From: Methanobacteriota archaeon
GTDB taxonomy: Archaea > Thermoplasmatota > Poseidoniia > Poseidoniales > Poseidoniaceae
Direction of reading: 5' to 3'
DNA: 13,529 nucleotides
Assembly (NCBI GenBank): GCA_018645535.1
Contig: JABGWN010000129.1
Span: 1 to 13,529 of the forward strand
Under the pieces are notes generated by a model, which saw only the letters and a program-made list of their open reading frames with translations, searched no databases and was not told the origin of the DNA. This document shows, in pieces, positions 1 through 7,252 of this stretch. Position 1 is the first letter of the stretch, and every line of letters begins with the position of its first letter. The position numbers and the translations under genes were made by a program.

Positions 1-1067
1 GACCTAATGATTGATGTTTGTAATTCCTGTTCAGATGCGCTGAACTTGGTAGTACCTGATGCAGATACCACATTTTCTTCCATCATCGTAGATCCTGCAT
101 CGTCTGCTCCTCCAAGCAATGCCATCTGAGCAACTCCCATGCCCATTGTAGGCCATGATGCCTGTATGTGTGGGACATTATCGAGGAAGAGACGAGATAT
201 TGCCACATGACGAAGATATTCACTAGCACCAGCGCCAAGTTCAAATCGATTTGAACCCTTATTTCTTTTACCGAAGGTATTTGTCTCAAGTTGAACAGGC
301 CAAGCAATAAATGATGTAAATCCTATATGTCCCTGAGATTGTACTCTCTCTTGTAGTTGACGGATTCTGTGCAAATGCTCTATGCGATTGGAATTGGTCT
401 CCCCAAATCCAATAACGTTCGTAGCGCTAGTTGTCAGATCTAGTGTTTGAGCCTCCTCCATAACTCGCAACCAATTATCGGGATGACCTTTCTTTGGAGA
501 TACATCCGTTCGTACAGTTTCAACAAGCATTTCAGCACCCCCGCCTGGCAAGCCATGCATGCCTGCTTCTTTGAAACGGATAAGAACCTCAAGAGTTGTG
601 CTCTTTGTAACCTCAGCAATCCCTTCTAATTCTATTGGTGAAAAGCAGTCCAAATCAATCGTGGGATGATGGGCTCTTAATTCCTTTATCAGACCGATAT
701 ACCAGTCGATGTCCAGTTCAGGATTAACTCCACCCTGCATCAGTATTCGAGAACCGCCAATCGCTTCCAGTTCTACAATCCTCTCTCGGATTTCATCATA
801 TGTCTGAGTGTATGTTTCGTCATGGCCTGGTGGTCGATAAAATGAGCAGAATTGGCAATTTATCGTACACACATTGGTGTAGTTGATATTACGATCTACA
901 AGATATGTCACCTTATTGCTCGGATTATGTAATTTCCGACGATGATGTGCAGCATCCATTAATTGATGAAGGGGTGCATTATCATACAAAGTAAGGCATT
1001 CTTCGCTCGTGAGGCGATAAATTTCATCTGACGTAATGATTTTTTCAACGATTGTTGACCAATCCAT
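1..1067 (-). CDS. mqnC: Cyclic dehypoxanthine futalosine synthase-like radical SAM enzyme (MqnC), 3' end cut by window edge
   Basis: The frame is open for 355 codons from an ATG at 1067 to the left edge, with no stop. Residues 61-78 read INYTNVCTINCQFCSFYR, giving a radical SAM CxxxCxxC cluster site at Cys67, Cys71 and Cys74. It is followed by PPGHDETY, a GGSRILMQGG segment and a later LPGGGAEML motif, all typical of the MqnC/CofH/MqnE family. The 'FYRPPGH' form after the cysteines fits MqnC better than CofH or MqnE. MqnC cyclises dehypoxanthine futalosine in the futalosine route to menaquinone, in the cytoplasm. Family members are usually about 360-380 residues, so only the last few residues are probably missing. 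The start lies 10 bases behind the pepP stop with no strong ribosome binding site, which suggests co-transcription. CofH or another family member remains possible. Confidence 0.82.
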   Translation of the reverse strand, partial: MDWSTIVEKIITSDEIYRLTSEECLTLYDNAPLHQLMDAAHHRRKLHNPSNKVTYLVDRNINYTNVCTINCQFCSFYRPPGHDETYTQTYDEIRERIVELEAIGGSRILMQGGVNPELDIDWYIGLIKELRAHHPTIDLDCFSPIELEGIAEVTKSTTLEVLIRFKEAGMHGLPGGGAEMLVETVRTDVSPKKGHPDNWLRVMEEAQTLDLTTSATNVIGFGETNSNRIEHLHRIRQLQERVQSQGHIGFTSFIAWPVQLETNTFGKRNKGSNRFELGAGASEYLRHVAISRLFLDNVPHIQASWPTMGMGVAQMALLGGADDAGSTMMEENVVSASGTTKFSASEQELQTSIIR

Positions 1068-1077
1068 AAGACCATCT

Positions 1078-2445
1078 CTACAGTGAACCAATGATTCCTT
1101 CGATATCATCAATTGTTTTTCGACAACGTTTGGTCAAGACATCAGGTTCATCATCGGTAACGAGAACATCATCTTCAATTCGGATGCCAATGTTAGCGTA
1201 TCGTTCAGGACAATCCACATCAGGTCTCCAAGCGCCAAAATATAATCCTGGTTCAACGGTTAGCACCATACCTGCTTCGAGCAAGCGAGGTGTGCCATCT
1301 GGTTTGTATACACCGACATCATGCACATCAATTCCAAGCCAGTGACCTGTGTTGTGCATGTACCAATTTTTCAGTTGACCTGTTTGGGGATTCAACGCCT
1401 CTTCAAGACTCTGATTGATGATACCCAATCGAATCAAACCTTCTGCAAGAACAGAACGAGCTACTTCGTGGGGTTGGTTGTAAGGATTTCCAACACGGCA
1501 AGAAGCTATTGCTTGTTCTTGCGCATCTAGAACTATTTCATAGATTTCTTTTTGTGCTTCTGTAAATTTGCCACCAATCGGCCAAGAACGTGTAATATCT
1601 GCGGCATATCCTTTGTATTCTGCCCCAGCATCGATGAGAATAATTTCATCCCCTTTGCACTTGGATTCATTGACGGTGTAATGGAGAATCGTCGCATTTT
1701 CACCACAGCCAACAATTGATGGATATGCCCATCCACTTGTACCTCCGTAGACGAAAAATCCTTCGATGATGGCCTGAAGTTGGTATTCAGAAATACCATC
1801 TTTACTTGCCTTCATTGCCAATTCATGAGCTACGGAAGAAATGTCTGCTGCGTAACGCATCAATTCAATTTCCTCAGGTGATTTACGCAGGCGCATTTCA
1901 GCAATTCTGCGACTTGGATCTTCGATTGAAACTGGTCCGGAACCGAAATGCTGACGATTACGGTCTCTGCGCTCGATTGAAGAAAGCACTATCGAATCAA
2001 TAACGGTGTTAATTCCAGTGCGTACATGAACCTTTGAACAATTGGAAAGATGCCTGTCAAGATGTTCCTCTAAGTCATGTATAGAGGTGGCTTCATCTAT
2101 TGCCCATCCCAGTTTGGCGCCTTCTGCTCCTGGACGCCTTCCTTCCCATATTTCTTTCAGTGTATCTTTGGGTTGTACAAAAAGATGTGAAATCCATTGG
2201 GAACCATCGTGATGGAAGATGAGAGTTGATTCAGGATCGGTCCAACCAACTAGGTATAGCATATCGCTGGAAGTTCTGTATGGATATGTCACATCATTAC
2301 TGCGAACGACTTCTGGAGGAGTTGTAATAATCACTAAATCAGAAGAAGTTAATTGGGAAAGAAAACGATGTTGACGTTCTAAATAAACGGATTTAGGAAC
2401 ACTCATGGGTTCATTTGGAAGACCTTCCGCAGCATCACTAAACAT
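1078..2445 (-). CDS. pepP: Xaa-Pro aminopeptidase (M24B metallopeptidase, PepP-like)
   Basis: This 455-residue protein has an N-terminal aminopeptidase P domain (about 15-150) and a C-terminal pita-bread catalytic domain (about 185-440). The five expected metal ligands are visible: Asp272 (LIDAGAEY), Asp283 (AADITRSWP), His368 (HNTGHWLGIDVHDVG), Glu398 (VLTVEPGLYF) and Glu424 (IGIRIEDDVLV). Their spacing closely follows E. coli PepP. It should remove an N-terminal residue that precedes proline, using two Mn2+ or similar ions, and act in cytoplasmic peptide turnover; no signal peptide is present. Length and motif style match bacterial-type PepP. The first ATG is preferred because GGTGA precedes it; the in-frame Met14 has no such site. 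It follows a surface-protein gene by 66 bases, including the 45-base gap, and leads into mqnC. The function call is firm; the natural substrate is unknown. Confidence 0.93.
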   Translation of the reverse strand: MFSDAAEGLPNEPMSVPKSVYLERQHRFLSQLTSSDLVIITTPPEVVRSNDVTYPYRTSSDMLYLVGWTDPESTLIFHHDGSQWISHLFVQPKDTLKEIWEGRRPGAEGAKLGWAIDEATSIHDLEEHLDRHLSNCSKVHVRTGINTVIDSIVLSSIERRDRNRQHFGSGPVSIEDPSRRIAEMRLRKSPEEIELMRYAADISSVAHELAMKASKDGISEYQLQAIIEGFFVYGGTSGWAYPSIVGCGENATILHYTVNESKCKGDEIILIDAGAEYKGYAADITRSWPIGGKFTEAQKEIYEIVLDAQEQAIASCRVGNPYNQPHEVARSVLAEGLIRLGIINQSLEEALNPQTGQLKNWYMHNTGHWLGIDVHDVGVYKPDGTPRLLEAGMVLTVEPGLYFGAWRPDVDCPERYANIGIRIEDDVLVTDDEPDVLTKRCRKTIDDIEGIIGSL

Positions 2446-2449
2446 AGAC

Positions 2450-2454
2450 TCACC
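2450..2454 (-). promoter_or_regulatory. Ribosome binding site of pepP
   Basis: On the minus strand GGTGA lies 4 bases upstream of the ATG at 2445. It matches the core of the archaeal/bacterial Shine-Dalgarno consensus GGAGGTGA and decides for the first ATG over the in-frame Met14 codon. Confidence 0.6.
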
Positions 2455-2474
2455 GGTTGTTGCTATAATTCACA

Positions 2475-2484
2475 GTTTTTTAAT
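2475..2484 (-). promoter_or_regulatory. Possible A/T-rich promoter element ahead of pepP
   Basis: In the 45-base gap between the surface-protein stop and pepP, the minus strand reads ATTAAAAAAC about 30 bases upstream of the pepP ATG. An archaeal TATA-like box there would place transcription start just ahead of the ribosome binding site. The match to a consensus is poor and the gap is AT-rich anyway, so this is only a candidate. No U-tract terminator is visible for the upstream gene on this strand. Confidence 0.2.
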
Positions 2485-2490
2485 GAATGG

Positions 2491-4011
2491 TTAATCATCA
2501 TAGGATTTCTTGTCAGACCATCGCACAAAATCTGATTCTTGAGGGGTAAGTATTTTTTTGCGTATGATAATTATTATGGACAGTATGAGGAGAAATAATA
2601 GCGTAGTCCAGATTGTAATAGATGGAAATGAAGATGACTCCTGTGTTTCCTGTTCTTCAACTGAAAACGTAATCGATGAACTGGCTCCATCATTGTCGGT
2701 AAGAGTGAGTGTGATATCCTCCCAGTCATTCGTTTTAATATCAGAAGATACGAGATAAGACCTGCCACTTAAGAGGGATTTCCCATCTACAAACCAGTTG
2801 TATTGTAAAGAGTCGATGTCATTGACGGTATCAGTTGTTTGGTTGGCTGAAAAACACCATTCATCAGTGGATTTTACTGTAACTGTTTGATTATTCGAAA
2901 TCTTAAATCCATCATAACGTAAATCCAGTTGAGGTTCAACGTTACTCACAGACACATTTTGTTGAACATTAACAAAATTGCCACCAATATCACGAATGAG
3001 GCCAAATATTTGGTAGACTCCTTGCTTTTCTGCATTAAACGACAATCGATTATCATCTAAGATTTCGGTAGATGATACAGCTCTTAGTTCCCCATCTGGC
3101 TCAATTATAGTCCAGGTGACAGAATACACAGAGCCTTCATATCCATCATCTACATTAAGATCGACAATAATGGTTTCTGATTCCAACAATTCAGATATCG
3201 AAGAGAAAGTAACGTTAGGAGGGTGCCTATCCACAGCCAGGTATTGTATGAGGGTATTCGATTCTTTCAGAGACATTGATTGGATATGAAAATCAACCAA
3301 ATACAAACCATCAGCCAAGTCGATTGAGAGAGCCTCCAAGGTGAGTGTAAGTTCACCATCAATAAGTTCGTGAAGAACCGTTAATGGTGAATAATCATCA
3401 GTACAAATTCCAAATGGCGCTGGGCAAACAGAGAGTGTTGTTAGAACATCTAGGTTGGAATTGGTTTCCAAGGAGAATAAGGTCGGTGGCAAAAGGACAT
3501 CGTACCTAAGTTCAACATCTTGGGCTCCAAGTATGATTTGAGAAGTTTGATCTGATTCCGATGAGAACATCAAAACTGGTCTATGATTCAATGGACCAAG
3601 ATAGATTGTGAGCCCATATGATTTCAAATCAGTTTGCTCTAACAATGAGATACGAACAAGGCATGTACAACTTTCATTTTCGTGATTAAACTCATGATTC
3701 CAAAGCCAATACGTACTGCCAAGATCAGTTTCGAAAGGAGTAACTGAGAGAAGGGAAGAACTTGAATTTAAAAGATCATACTGCCCAGTTGCTGTTACAT
3801 TCCAAAGTGAAATTTCCACCGAATTAAGAGGGACTGAGGACGAACCACTAACGTTAATGTAATCCATGAAATGAAGCCCATCTGCTTGATCGAATTCCAA
3901 GATGGTATCTTCAGGAAGTTCAGCCTTTGAAGAATTCAATGTCACTGGTGCTATAATTAGTATTGATAGAATACTAACTAAGCAAATAGAAACAGAATTC
4001 CCTCTAAACAT
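2491..4011 (-). CDS. Secreted type I surface protein with Ig/PKD-like domains and C-terminal membrane anchor
   Basis: This 506-residue protein starts with a Sec signal peptide (residues 1-30: basic n-region, hydrophobic core, probable cleavage after SSKA). A hydrophobic helix at about 465-483 follows near the C-terminus, then Arg-Lys-Lys and a short acidic/basic tail (484-506). This predicts an outside domain tethered by one membrane span. The ectodomain is beta-rich. Residues about 356-452 look like a PKD domain, with DIDSLQYNWFVDG followed by DITLTLTDNDGASSS. Residues about 265-355 look like another Ig-like module (PPNVTFSS, IRDIGGN). Many Asn-X-Ser/Thr sequons suggest glycosylation. Cys115/Cys117 and Cys196/Cys203 could form disulphides. 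It lies 6 bases behind the calcium-repeat gene, so the two are probably co-expressed. No catalytic motif is seen; adhesion or envelope structure is inference. Confidence 0.8.
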   Translation of the reverse strand: MFRGNSVSICLVSILSILIIAPVTLNSSKAELPEDTILEFDQADGLHFMDYINVSGSSSVPLNSVEISLWNVTATGQYDLLNSSSSLLSVTPFETDLGSTYWLWNHEFNHENESCTCLVRISLLEQTDLKSYGLTIYLGPLNHRPVLMFSSESDQTSQIILGAQDVELRYDVLLPPTLFSLETNSNLDVLTTLSVCPAPFGICTDDYSPLTVLHELIDGELTLTLEALSIDLADGLYLVDFHIQSMSLKESNTLIQYLAVDRHPPNVTFSSISELLESETIIVDLNVDDGYEGSVYSVTWTIIEPDGELRAVSSTEILDDNRLSFNAEKQGVYQIFGLIRDIGGNFVNVQQNVSVSNVEPQLDLRYDGFKISNNQTVTVKSTDEWCFSANQTTDTVNDIDSLQYNWFVDGKSLLSGRSYLVSSDIKTNDWEDITLTLTDNDGASSSITFSVEEQETQESSSFPSITIWTTLLFLLILSIIIIIRKKILTPQESDFVRWSDKKSYDD

Positions 4012-4017
4012 AATTCA

Positions 4018-7000
4018 CTAGCTCTCGAATGGATCGCAGAGTTCTCCTTGTCCAGGGAAACTTATCGGATTTCTTGGATTTGTATCCCACTTGAATTCAC
4101 AATAGTTTGTATGACCATCCCCATCACTATCGACAAGTCTGTCAGCAGAATCGTAAGGATCGAATTCAAAGTGATATTCCCATCCCGTTGCCATGCCATC
4201 GTCATCATGATCCATGTAATAGACTTCAGGTCCATCGTCCCAATCATCTCCATCTGTGTCATTTGATACTGGGTTGGTTCCATTCTCAAATTCTTCGAAG
4301 TTCGTGTAGTTTTCTAGGTTATTATAGAACTTCATTCCATCTGGAGTAGTTGGGTCAATGTTACATTCCGCATTGGTTGTGTCGTTGAATCCTGGACAAT
4401 ATTTCTTGATTAATCCAGTTCGGTTCAGTCCATCGGAATCTGGATCTTCTTCACCATCATTGATTCCGTCAAGGTCACTGTCAGCCATGGATGGATCCAT
4501 CACACCACGTGCCCCGTATGCATTGATTGTAGAATTATCAACCAGATTGTTGTTTATGGCTTCATAGGAATATCTTACTTCCCAACCATCAGGCAAATTA
4601 TCCCCATCAGTATCGTCGTCAACAGGGTTGGTATTCCAGTTCGTAGGAGCTTCTGCTCCGTTTGCAAGTGTGTCATTATCGACGTCATAGGTATCATCCT
4701 TGAGAGAGTTGAGTGAAGGGTCGAGAGCCCAACGCCCCTTACATCCATCACACATTGTATTTCCGGGAAGATCGAAACCAGAGAGATTCATCTCAGAGAC
4801 TTCGTATTTCACCTGGAGTTCAAAGCCACCGAGCCAGTTAATCCAAACATAGCCACCAGGGCCCATTTGACAGCTATTGGTTGATGATTCAGTACATCCA
4901 GGTCGATCCCAATTTGAGACCGCCACCCAGAGCGAATGAGAATTTGTGTTATCTTCAGTTGATTTAACTTGCATTTCCCAACCATCAAGCATACCGTCTG
5001 CATCAGTGTCATTGATCAAAGGATTCGTTTCAGATTGGAACGGTCTAGGGATGAAGAGAATTTCATTCCCATCGATGAGTCCATCACCATCAGTGTCTGA
5101 GTTGTTTGCATGAGTAACGAAATTATCTTCACCTGCAATTACCTCTTCTCCATCTTCTAATCCATCATTGTCTGTGTCAAACATACACGCAGAGGTGAAA
5201 TATTGCTCACCATTGAAGATATAACCGAGTTTGCTTTCTTGCTGATCACTTTCACCGTCGCTGTCAGTATCGTCATTTGAGGCATTGGAGCCTTGCCCAT
5301 CACATGTTGATGAGAATTCCTGATAATCTGAGAGACCATCACCATCCGTATCTGGTAATCCAGGGTCAGAGACAACCCAAGTCAGTTGTACACCTCTATT
5401 GACGACTAAAATTTGCCAGCCACCTACTTCAATACCATCGAGTAGCCCGTCAAGATCAGTGTCACCATGTGTTGGATCTGTGGAACGACCGACGATATTC
5501 CCCTCATCATCAAGGCGAGCTTCGTATTCCATAAGGTTGGTAAATCGCTCAGATTCTTCAACAATATTCATCCAAACAAAGAGACGTGATTCAACTTGAT
5601 CTCCCGGAGCGACGTTGATTGAGTAAACATATCCATCAACAGGAGCAACGAGATAAACAGGTTGCTTGTTACCTCCGCCCATTGTGTATTGGCCACGAGC
5701 AATTGTGGTGTTACTTGTGACGTAATCACCCTTTTGCACGTAGAGTTCGACTACAGTTGTTGTGAGTTCTAATTCACCGTACATGACGTCACCGTCTCCA
5801 TCAGAATCCCATCCATCGAAATCGATGTCCTCGTTTGCATTGCTGGCATTTCTAGGATTCAATGGGTATTCCAAAGTAGTACGATTGTATTGGTTTGCCT
5901 CCCAACCATCGGGCATTTTATCTCCGTCCGTATCTACACTCCAAGGTGAGGTGAAAGAGGGCAAACCGTTTGTCAAACCAAATTTGTTGGCGACTTGGTA
6001 TTCTTCAAGATTGTTCAACCCATCTTCGTCCCAGTCATTGTAACCATCAGAGGAGTTCGATGGATTAAGTTGCTTGTTAGCTTCTTGGGTTGGGTGGTCT
6101 TGCTTGAATGAAAAACAGTATTCAAATCCGTCAGGCATGCCGTCTCCGTCAGTATCTGAATCGCTTGGACCGTTGAGTAGGCCATCGCCATCGAGATCAG
6201 AGAGGAACCATGCAGCGCTTACTTCGGAAGCAAATGGAGCAGTACGGGGTGTTCTTTGTGAGTATGGTGTACTCTCGGGTTCACCACAATCAGAACCAAG
6301 TTCAAAGTTAAGAATTACAGATCCTGCGTTTACCTCCAGGTCATCAGATAGCATATCACCATCTGAATCATCATTATCAGGATTTGTACCATATGCTTCT
6401 TCTTGGAAGTTCAGAAGACCATCCTCATCAAGATCCAATACTTGATCGCAAGAGTGCTTTCCTAGAGGGTTTTCAAGTTCATCCCATGTAGGGGCGCCTT
6501 CCATTTCTTCAAGCATTGATGAAAGAGTTTCTTCCATAGCAAGACTCAACAGACTACAATCCCAGTTACCTGAGAGTGGATTAAAGAGATAGATTGTGCC
6601 GTCAGCCGCAGATACGTTCATTCCGTAAATTGACTCCCAGCGATCGTTTAATCCATCGTTGTCAGTATCAGCGCGTTGCGGGTCGGTTCCGAGTTGAGCT
6701 TCTTGTTCGTTTGTAAGACCATCTCGGTCAGGATCACCGTATTTTCCTTGTTCTGGATCTGGCCAGGAATCGCTTTCATTGGAGATTTCTGCATCATCTG
6801 CAGTCGTAGTGGAGCCTGTCTCTTCTTCGAGAAGTTCAGATTCCCCGTTGTCAAGAGGATTGAGGCCATGGGCAACTTCCCATCCATCGCTCATACCATC
6901 TTTATCGGTATCTTCATCTAGAGGATCGGTACCATATTGAGATTCAAGAACATCAGGGAGACCATCTTCATCGCTATCAGTAGCCTCTCCAGAAGATACT

Positions 7001-7152
7001 TCTTCACCAAACAAGTCTTCTTCTGCAGCACTGTCAAATTCTCCGATTCCATCAGAAGTTTGGTAAAACCCGCTAACTCCTACGAAAAGAGCTCCGAATA
7101 TTAGTGTTGAAATGATAGCAGCATACGCCATTTGGTTGTGATTTAGTGACAT
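4018..7152 (-). CDS. Giant secreted or membrane-tethered calcium-repeat (thrombospondin type 3-like) surface protein
   Basis: This 1044-residue protein has one hydrophobic segment (about 9-30) serving as signal peptide or N-terminal anchor. An acidic extracellular chain follows, with no C-terminal membrane span. About two dozen Asp-rich repeats of the form DTDxDGLxDGxE occur between residues 59 and 1019 (examples DTDKDGMSDGWE, DTDGDGLSDYQE, DSDLDGINDGEE). These match thrombospondin type 3 / EF-hand-like calcium loops, so calcium binding is expected from the family. Three islands lack repeats: about 179-236 (helical, acidic), about 467-530 (barrel-sandwich-like) and about 728-815 (aromatic, with Cys753, Cys761, Cys801, Cys804). 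Many Asn-X-Ser/Thr sequons suggest glycosylation. The ATG is supported by a GGAGG 9 bases upstream. It probably forms an operon with the PKD-like gene 6 bases downstream. A structural or adhesive role is inferred; no peptidase motif is seen. Confidence 0.85.
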   Translation of the reverse strand: MSLNHNQMAYAAIISTLIFGALFVGVSGFYQTSDGIGEFDSAAEEDLFGEEVSSGEATDSDEDGLPDVLESQYGTDPLDEDTDKDGMSDGWEVAHGLNPLDNGESELLEEETGSTTTADDAEISNESDSWPDPEQGKYGDPDRDGLTNEQEAQLGTDPQRADTDNDGLNDRWESIYGMNVSAADGTIYLFNPLSGNWDCSLLSLAMEETLSSMLEEMEGAPTWDELENPLGKHSCDQVLDLDEDGLLNFQEEAYGTNPDNDDSDGDMLSDDLEVNAGSVILNFELGSDCGEPESTPYSQRTPRTAPFASEVSAAWFLSDLDGDGLLNGPSDSDTDGDGMPDGFEYCFSFKQDHPTQEANKQLNPSNSSDGYNDWDEDGLNNLEEYQVANKFGLTNGLPSFTSPWSVDTDGDKMPDGWEANQYNRTTLEYPLNPRNASNANEDIDFDGWDSDGDGDVMYGELELTTTVVELYVQKGDYVTSNTTIARGQYTMGGGNKQPVYLVAPVDGYVYSINVAPGDQVESRLFVWMNIVEESERFTNLMEYEARLDDEGNIVGRSTDPTHGDTDLDGLLDGIEVGGWQILVVNRGVQLTWVVSDPGLPDTDGDGLSDYQEFSSTCDGQGSNASNDDTDSDGESDQQESKLGYIFNGEQYFTSACMFDTDNDGLEDGEEVIAGEDNFVTHANNSDTDGDGLIDGNEILFIPRPFQSETNPLINDTDADGMLDGWEMQVKSTEDNTNSHSLWVAVSNWDRPGCTESSTNSCQMGPGGYVWINWLGGFELQVKYEVSEMNLSGFDLPGNTMCDGCKGRWALDPSLNSLKDDTYDVDNDTLANGAEAPTNWNTNPVDDDTDGDNLPDGWEVRYSYEAINNNLVDNSTINAYGARGVMDPSMADSDLDGINDGEEDPDSDGLNRTGLIKKYCPGFNDTTNAECNIDPTTPDGMKFYNNLENYTNFEEFENGTNPVSNDTDGDDWDDGPEVYYMDHDDDGMATGWEYHFEFDPYDSADRLVDSDGDGHTNYCEFKWDTNPRNPISFPGQGELCDPFES
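4096..6978 (-). repeat. Degenerate calcium-loop repeat array inside the surface-protein gene
   Basis: The gene carries about 24 copies of a short motif encoding D-x-D-x-D-G-x-x-D/N-x-x-E. In DNA this appears on the plus strand as recurring variants of 'ccatcaccatcagtgtc'. Spacing is irregular: some copies are about 20-30 residues apart and others are separated by islands of 60-90 residues. Copies differ at synonymous positions, so this is an old protein-level repeat rather than a recent DNA duplication. Confidence 0.85.
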
Positions 7153-7161
7153 TGGTAGTAG

Positions 7162-7166
7162 CCTCC
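7162..7166 (-). promoter_or_regulatory. Strong ribosome binding site of the calcium-repeat gene
   Basis: GGAGG on the minus strand lies 9 bases ahead of the ATG at 7152. It is the best Shine-Dalgarno match in the window and fixes the start of the 1044-residue protein. Its presence implies a transcript with an untranslated leader rather than a leaderless mRNA. Confidence 0.7.
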
Positions 7167-7216
7167 GTGACTTGACTAATTTTACGAGCCCTCGATTCGG
7201 TTATGAACCTTGACCT

Positions 7217-7233
7217 TAGTTGCTCGACAACTA
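7217..7233 (-). other. Small inverted repeat in the leader of the calcium-repeat gene
   Basis: The sequence TAGTTG-5 bases-CAACTA forms a perfect 6-bp stem with a 5-base loop. It sits in the 100-base gap between the unrecognised gene and the calcium-repeat gene, one of the longest gaps here. No U-tract follows on the minus strand, so it is a weak terminator candidate; it might instead be a leader hairpin or a protein site. An A/T-rich TATA-like stretch (about 7244-7258) lies just upstream. Such short stems also arise by chance. Confidence 0.25.
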
Positions 7234-7252
7234 TCGATTATGTTGATTTTAA

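Noticed and set aside
83..307. Short minus-strand open frame of 74 codons near the left edge
   Set aside because: It lies in another frame within the mqnC-like coding sequence, whose longer frame carries clear family motifs.
6074..6445. Open frame of 123 codons on the plus strand inside the calcium-repeat gene
   Set aside because: It is a shadow of the Asp/Gly/Ser-rich repeat codons on the minus strand; the protein is Ser/Pro low-complexity with no family features or ribosome binding site.
4096..6978. CRISPR-like or tandem DNA repeat array
   Set aside because: The recurring words encode in-frame calcium-binding loops, vary at synonymous positions and have irregular spacing, unlike CRISPR or satellite repeats.
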